Shown here: piece by piece, positions 60,364 through 64,000 of the stretch
How the letters are laid out: every line of letters begins with the position of its first letter
Numbering within the stretch: the stretch's first letter is position 1
Origin: Sarcodiotheca gaudichaudii
Lineage: Eukaryota; Rhodophyta; Florideophyceae; Gigartinales; Solieriaceae
Assembly: GCA_032355985.1 (NCBI GenBank)
Contig: JAUKVZ010000006.1
Coordinates: forward strand, 62,001 to 126,000
Length of the DNA: 64,000 nt
Direction of reading: 5' to 3'
Made by a program: the position numbers and the translations under genes
The notes under the pieces: generated by a model
What the model saw: the letters and a program-made list of their open reading frames with translations, nothing else
Database searches by the model: none
Told to the model about the DNA's origin: nothing

Positions 60364-62676
60364 ATGGTTTCCACAGCACCACCACCTGCCCAGCGGCCAC
60401 CCGGCCCGCGCCCACCGGCGCGTCCGGCTGCGGCTGCGCCTGGGGCGACGGCGATCGATCCGCGCAAGCTTCTCTTGCAGTACTGGCCCTTCATGATCGG
60501 GGCCGGCTTCCTCGGGATCGTGCTCGGCATCGCCGTTCACATCACGCTGCTGAAGGTGTATCCGCTGTTCGACGGCACTGTGTATTTCGAGTTGTATTCA
60601 TCAGTTGAGAAGGCTGACGACCAGGTCAAGTTCGGCGAAGGCGCAGGCGACGAGATTGAGCGATTCATTGGTTCGCAGATCGCGCGCATGAAATCCGAGA
60701 GCATCCTGAAGAAGGCTGTTGCTGATCCTCAGGTTCGTACACAGACGAAGTGGATCAAGTCGTACATCAAGAATGGCGCTGTTGACACGAATGACGCGGC
60801 GCTTGATCTGGAGGAGATCACGAAGGCGCGTCTGCTGCCGGACTCCAATATCGTTCAGTTGACGGTGACGACGACGAACAAGGTGGACTGCGCGACGCTG
60901 GTGAAGGCGGTCAAGGAGTCGTATGTCGATGCGCTGCGTCAGGATCTGCGCAAGAAGAGCCTTGATCTTCTTGAGCCGCTGAATCGCCGTCTGACGGCGA
61001 CGCAGGAAGAGCGCGTGCTTAAGCAGGAGCGCATGGCGCGCCTGTTTGATGATGCGGATCTGGACACGCTGGATGAGCAGCTTTCACTGGAGCAGACGGA
61101 GATTGAGAATCTGCTGCCGGTGGTTGTTGACACGTCTTACAACCTGGAGCTCTATCGAGAGCAGCAGTCGCAGTATCAGGCGATGCTCGAAGGTGAAGGC
61201 GGGCCGCAGATTCCGGAGAACGTGAAGCTGCAGGTCGAGCAGGATCCGATCATGATGAATCTGCGGCAGCAGCTTTCGCAGCTGAAGACTTCGCTGCTGT
61301 CCGTGGAGGAGCAATACGGACCGAATCATCGCGAAGCGAAGCGCATTCGGAAGATCATCGCGGCCTCCCAGATTCAGATCGAGATCGAGCGAGAGCAGCT
61401 GCATCAGGAGCGCTTCGCCGAGACGATGGAGAGTCTCGAGGTTCAGATTCAGAATCTGGCGGCGACGCTTGAGGAGACGAAGAATCAGCTCGCGGCGGCG
61501 CGTCTGAAGCTGACGGAGCTCAATCGCGTTCGTCAGGACTATGAGACGCTGAATGAGGAGACGACGCGGCTTGCCGAGCAGGAGCTCGAGCTGAAGGATC
61601 GTATTGACGAGACACAGGCTGTGCTTCAGCGCTCGGATTCGACGCGTGTGAACGTGCTGCAGGATGCGCAGCAGCCGGATCGGCCGTCATTTCCCAAGTG
61701 GTACATCGTGATGCCGGTGGTCGCGTTCCTCTGTGTGCTTGCGACGGCGGGTGTGATCCTGCTGCGTGAGCTGATGGAGCAGCGTGTGCGCGGGCCGGCG
61801 GATCTTCGCGGCGTGCCTCGGGCGCGCGTGCTGGGCGTGTTGCCGGCGCTTTCAGAAGATCCTTCGCGGCCGGACTCCTTTGAGACGGCTGTGCGAGATC
61901 GTCCGGCGGGCGTGGTTGCTGAGAGCGTGCGCCAGCTTCGCGGTGATTTCCTGAAGCGGATGCAGAAGTCCGGGTACAAGACGCTGCTGGTCATGGGCGG
62001 CATGCCGCAGTCCGGCGCGACTTCGGTCGTTGTGAATCTTGCGATGAGCCTTGCGGCGAATCGGTATCGCGTGCTGATCGTGGACGCGAATCTGCGCAAG
62101 TCGAAGATCCATCACATCATGCATGTGGCCGGGTATCCGGGCTTGTGTGAGGCGATGGAGGGCGAGGTTGAGCTTCCGGATGTGATTCAGAAGACGGACT
62201 TCGACGGCATTGACGTGCTCGCCGCGGGCGAGGCGGATCATGCCTCGTTTGAGCGACTGTCCTCAGATTCGATGAAGCGTCAGATCTCGGCCGTTCGCGA
62301 TAAGTATGACTTCATCCTCGTTGATTCGGCGCCTGCGATCGTTTCGAGCGACGCGATGGCGCTGGCGCAGCACTGTGAGTCTTCGGCTCTGGTTGTGCGT
62401 GCGTTTGGCGAGAAGCGAGGTCTGGTTGGCCGCATCGGCGCCCAGCTTGAGGATTCGCATTCGGATTATCTGGGTGTGATCATCAATGCGGTTCGCGCGA
62501 GTGCGGGCGGCTACTTCCGCCGCAACTACAAGGCGACGCATGCTTATGTTCGTGAGATGCCGGATCGCGGCTCTTCGATCGATGAGCTGCGTTCTCCGGA
62601 GCGGTTGGCGCAGAAGGCGGCTGAAGAGAAGTCTGCGGCGACCGATTCGAGCGCCAATGGCGAGATCGAGCATTGA
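60364..62676 (+). CDS. Wzz/tyrosine-kinase-like chain-length protein, degenerate P-loop
   Basis: 770 residues from the ATG at 60364, preceded by GAGAGAGGAC. A Pro/Ala-rich start leads to TM1 (FMIGAGFLGIVLGIAVHITL), a Wzz region, long coiled coils at about 300-430 and TM2 at about 447-470 (VMPVVAFLCVLATAGVILLR). The cytoplasmic domain has the BY-kinase/ParA-like fold, with Walker A' D574 in VLIVDANLRKSK and Walker B D654 in FILVDSAPAIVSSDAM. The Walker A site reads GMPQSGATSVVVNLA, with Ala552 where Lys is expected, so ATP binding or kinase activity may be lost. A few C-terminal tyrosines remain (GYFRRNYKATHAYV). Confidence 0.88.
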   Translation: MVSTAPPPAQRPPGPRPPARPAAAAPGATAIDPRKLLLQYWPFMIGAGFLGIVLGIAVHITLLKVYPLFDGTVYFELYSSVEKADDQVKFGEGAGDEIERFIGSQIARMKSESILKKAVADPQVRTQTKWIKSYIKNGAVDTNDAALDLEEITKARLLPDSNIVQLTVTTTNKVDCATLVKAVKESYVDALRQDLRKKSLDLLEPLNRRLTATQEERVLKQERMARLFDDADLDTLDEQLSLEQTEIENLLPVVVDTSYNLELYREQQSQYQAMLEGEGGPQIPENVKLQVEQDPIMMNLRQQLSQLKTSLLSVEEQYGPNHREAKRIRKIIAASQIQIEIEREQLHQERFAETMESLEVQIQNLAATLEETKNQLAAARLKLTELNRVRQDYETLNEETTRLAEQELELKDRIDETQAVLQRSDSTRVNVLQDAQQPDRPSFPKWYIVMPVVAFLCVLATAGVILLRELMEQRVRGPADLRGVPRARVLGVLPALSEDPSRPDSFETAVRDRPAGVVAESVRQLRGDFLKRMQKSGYKTLLVMGGMPQSGATSVVVNLAMSLAANRYRVLIVDANLRKSKIHHIMHVAGYPGLCEAMEGEVELPDVIQKTDFDGIDVLAAGEADHASFERLSSDSMKRQISAVRDKYDFILVDSAPAIVSSDAMALAQHCESSALVVRAFGEKRGLVGRIGAQLEDSHSDYLGVIINAVRASAGGYFRRNYKATHAYVREMPDRGSSIDELRSPERLAQKAAEEKSAATDSSANGEIEH

Positions 62677-62734
62677 TGTCGACGTCTGATGAGCTTCGGC
62701 GGCGCCCGTCGAAGCGCGTCTTGCTAGGGTGGGT

Positions 62735-64000
62735 ATGTCGCGCGAGATGATTCCTTCAGACTCGATATTCGAGACGTCGCCGCTGAGCGGGTTCTTTACG
62801 AATCCGGCGCCGCTGCCCTTTGGCGTGGATACGACGACGCCTGCTGAAGTGGACGGGCTGACGCTGTTCAACAGTTTCATGGGCGTGTTTGTGGTGGCGT
62901 TCTGTGTGACGCTGATCGCGACACCGATCATGCGCCGGCTTGCGATGCGTTATGGCGTGATCGATCGGCCGACGGATGCGCGGAAAGTGCATCGGCTGCC
63001 GGTGGCCTATCTGGGCGGCGTGGCGGTGTTCATCGGGCTGCTTGCCGGCGTTGTGTTCAGCTATGTGACGGCGCAGCGGAATCCTTTGATCGGATCGCAC
63101 GCGATGGCGCAGGCGCTTGTGCCCTGGCCGATCGTCTTCGGCATGATGCTGATCATGCTGGCGGGTTTGATTGATGATGTGGTCGGCATCAGTCCTCGTG
63201 TGAAGGTGGCGATGCAGCTTGTGGCCGCGGCTGCGCTGGCGATGGACAACATCGGTGTGCGCCTGGCGGCTGGTTTGATGCGCCCGATCGGCCGGCTCGT
63301 TGACAACGAGCGGCTGGTGTATTTCATCGGCGAGGGGTTGCTTGAGCATCCGATTCAGGTCGATCTGATTTATTGGGTGGGCACGGCGATCATCGCGATC
63401 TTCATTCTCGGCGCGTGCAATGCGAGCAACCTGATTGACGGGCTCGATGGCCTGTGCACGGGCGTGACGGCGATCGCTTCGATGGGTCTGCTGCTGCTTG
63501 CTTTCGGCATGGCGCTGGCCGGCGACGGGCCGATGGATTCGGCGCGTATCGTGCTGTGCATGGCGCTGCTGGGCGCGTGTTTAGGGTTCCTGCCATACAA
63601 CTTCAATCCAGCGACGATATTTCTGGGCGACTGCGGGTCGCTTTTGCTGGGCTATACGACCATCGTGATCGTTTTGACGCTGGGCGATACGGGCAAGACG
63701 CCGCTGGTGGTGGCCGGGCTGCTTGTGTATTCGCTGCCGATCATTGACACGACGTTGGCCATCGTGCGGCGGAAGCTTTCAGGTCTGCCGATGAGCGCAC
63801 CGGACGATGAGCATCTGCATCATCAGCTCAAGCGCGTCTTCGGTGTGAAGGGCGCCGTGCTGAGCATCTATCTGATCTCGGCGGCGTTCATGGGTCTCGG
63901 GCTGATCGTCAGTGAGGGCCGGGCGCGTGTGGCGTATGTGATCGCGCTGGTGCTGGCTTCATTCATTGGTGTGACGGCCGTGAAGATCGGTCAGCGGAAG
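62735..64000 (+). CDS. WecA-like undecaprenyl-phosphate sugar-phosphate transferase (cut by window edge)
   Basis: 422 codons from the ATG at 62735 with no stop before the window ends; a TAGGGT hexamer lies 4 bases upstream. Multi-pass membrane protein of the MraY/WecA family (glycosyltransferase family 4): RKVHRLPVAYLGGVAVFIGL, LIDDVVGISPRVK, NASNLIDGLDGLCTG, ATIFLGDCGSLLLGY and the cytoplasmic DDEHLHHQL with the His-rich loop. It would load GlcNAc-1-P or a similar sugar onto the lipid carrier, the first step for the exopolysaccharide. Last visible gene of the cluster. Nearly full length. Confidence 0.9.
   Translation, partial: MSREMIPSDSIFETSPLSGFFTNPAPLPFGVDTTTPAEVDGLTLFNSFMGVFVVAFCVTLIATPIMRRLAMRYGVIDRPTDARKVHRLPVAYLGGVAVFIGLLAGVVFSYVTAQRNPLIGSHAMAQALVPWPIVFGMMLIMLAGLIDDVVGISPRVKVAMQLVAAAALAMDNIGVRLAAGLMRPIGRLVDNERLVYFIGEGLLEHPIQVDLIYWVGTAIIAIFILGACNASNLIDGLDGLCTGVTAIASMGLLLLAFGMALAGDGPMDSARIVLCMALLGACLGFLPYNFNPATIFLGDCGSLLLGYTTIVIVLTLGDTGKTPLVVAGLLVYSLPIIDTTLAIVRRKLSGLPMSAPDDEHLHHQLKRVFGVKGAVLSIYLISAAFMGLGLIVSEGRARVAYVIALVLASFIGVTAVKIGQRK

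Noticed and set aside
1-64000. CRISPR arrays, tRNA genes, insertion sequences, virus-like elements
   Set aside because: No regularly spaced repeats, no T-loop signatures, and no transposase, integrase, capsid or terminase-like products were seen on either strand.

Overview
The window reads as chromosomal DNA of a planctomycete, most likely class Phycisphaerae. The pointers are: secreted proteins ending in paired dockerin-like D-x-D/N-x-D/N-G repeats that close with a Trp-Gly (LL-x-x-WG) pattern; a pseudopilin-like protein with an H/Y-FD-x-S tail followed by DARRPERW; many small membrane proteins ending in a CxxCxY...CPECG zinc ribbon; and an exosortase-type exopolysaccharide cluster. GC content is high, with lower-GC patches where accessory genes sit. 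No rRNA, tRNA, CRISPR array, transposase or integrase was recognised.

Layout. 0-2 kb: the end of a pseudopilin-like gene and a dockerin-bearing secreted protein. 2-7 kb: a small lipoprotein, a membrane protein and two tandem paralogous exported TPR proteins. 7.2-14 kb: a very large secreted protein with FG-GAP-like and dockerin repeats, a HINT domain and a C-terminal nuclease-like domain (a polymorphic toxin architecture), followed by an overlapping probable immunity gene and one more unknown gene. 14-17 kb: an exported repeat protein and a secreted HExxH protein with dockerin repeats. 17-17.6 kb: a non-coding stretch ending in a strong minus-strand terminator. 17.6-22.3 kb (minus): SO_0444-type metal permease, LapA-like protein, an Imm53-like fusion, another small protein and glmS. 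22.6-26.2 kb (plus): rarA, three small membrane proteins (two with clear zinc ribbons) and a YhaM-like nuclease. 26.3-32.3 kb (minus): FKBP isomerase group, tatD and an amidohydrolase, interrupted at 28.4-30.1 kb by a low-GC islet carrying a zinc-ribbon/HEPN protein. 32.5-42.6 kb: mixed housekeeping and hypothetical genes (transglutaminase-like, HD-GYP, PPK2, amine oxidase, radical SAM). 42.7-51.3 kb: hypothetical proteins, OsmC, bicupin, three paralogous zinc-ribbon membrane proteins around a phosphoesterase, an ankyrin protein, hicA/hicB and lipA. 51.6-64 kb (plus): an exopolysaccharide export operon: Wza-like lipoprotein, exosortase, EpsI-like protein, a 1529-residue TPR protein, a Wzz/tyrosine-kinase-like protein and a WecA-like glycosyltransferase cut by the window edge.

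Two whole-window patterns stand out. First, the plus strand is C- and A-rich left of about 24 kb and G- and T-rich right of it, whatever strand the genes lie on: a replication-type skew inflection near 23.9-24.8 kb. Second, several genes without a Shine-Dalgarno sequence have a TAnnAT hexamer exactly 6 nt before the ATG, which suggests leaderless transcripts. Genes with weak skew and lower GC (the tatD islet, the toxin tail, the Imm53 pair, the 33 kb gene) look like later arrivals.

How the genes relate: the 51.8-64 kb genes form one export pathway, in which a WecA-like enzyme starts the lipid-linked chain, Wzz- and Wza-like proteins control length and export, and exosortase/EpsI/TPR proteins link it to protein sorting. 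The toxin gene and its overlapping downstream gene form a toxin-immunity unit. The islet at tatD is the best candidate for an undescribed small system.
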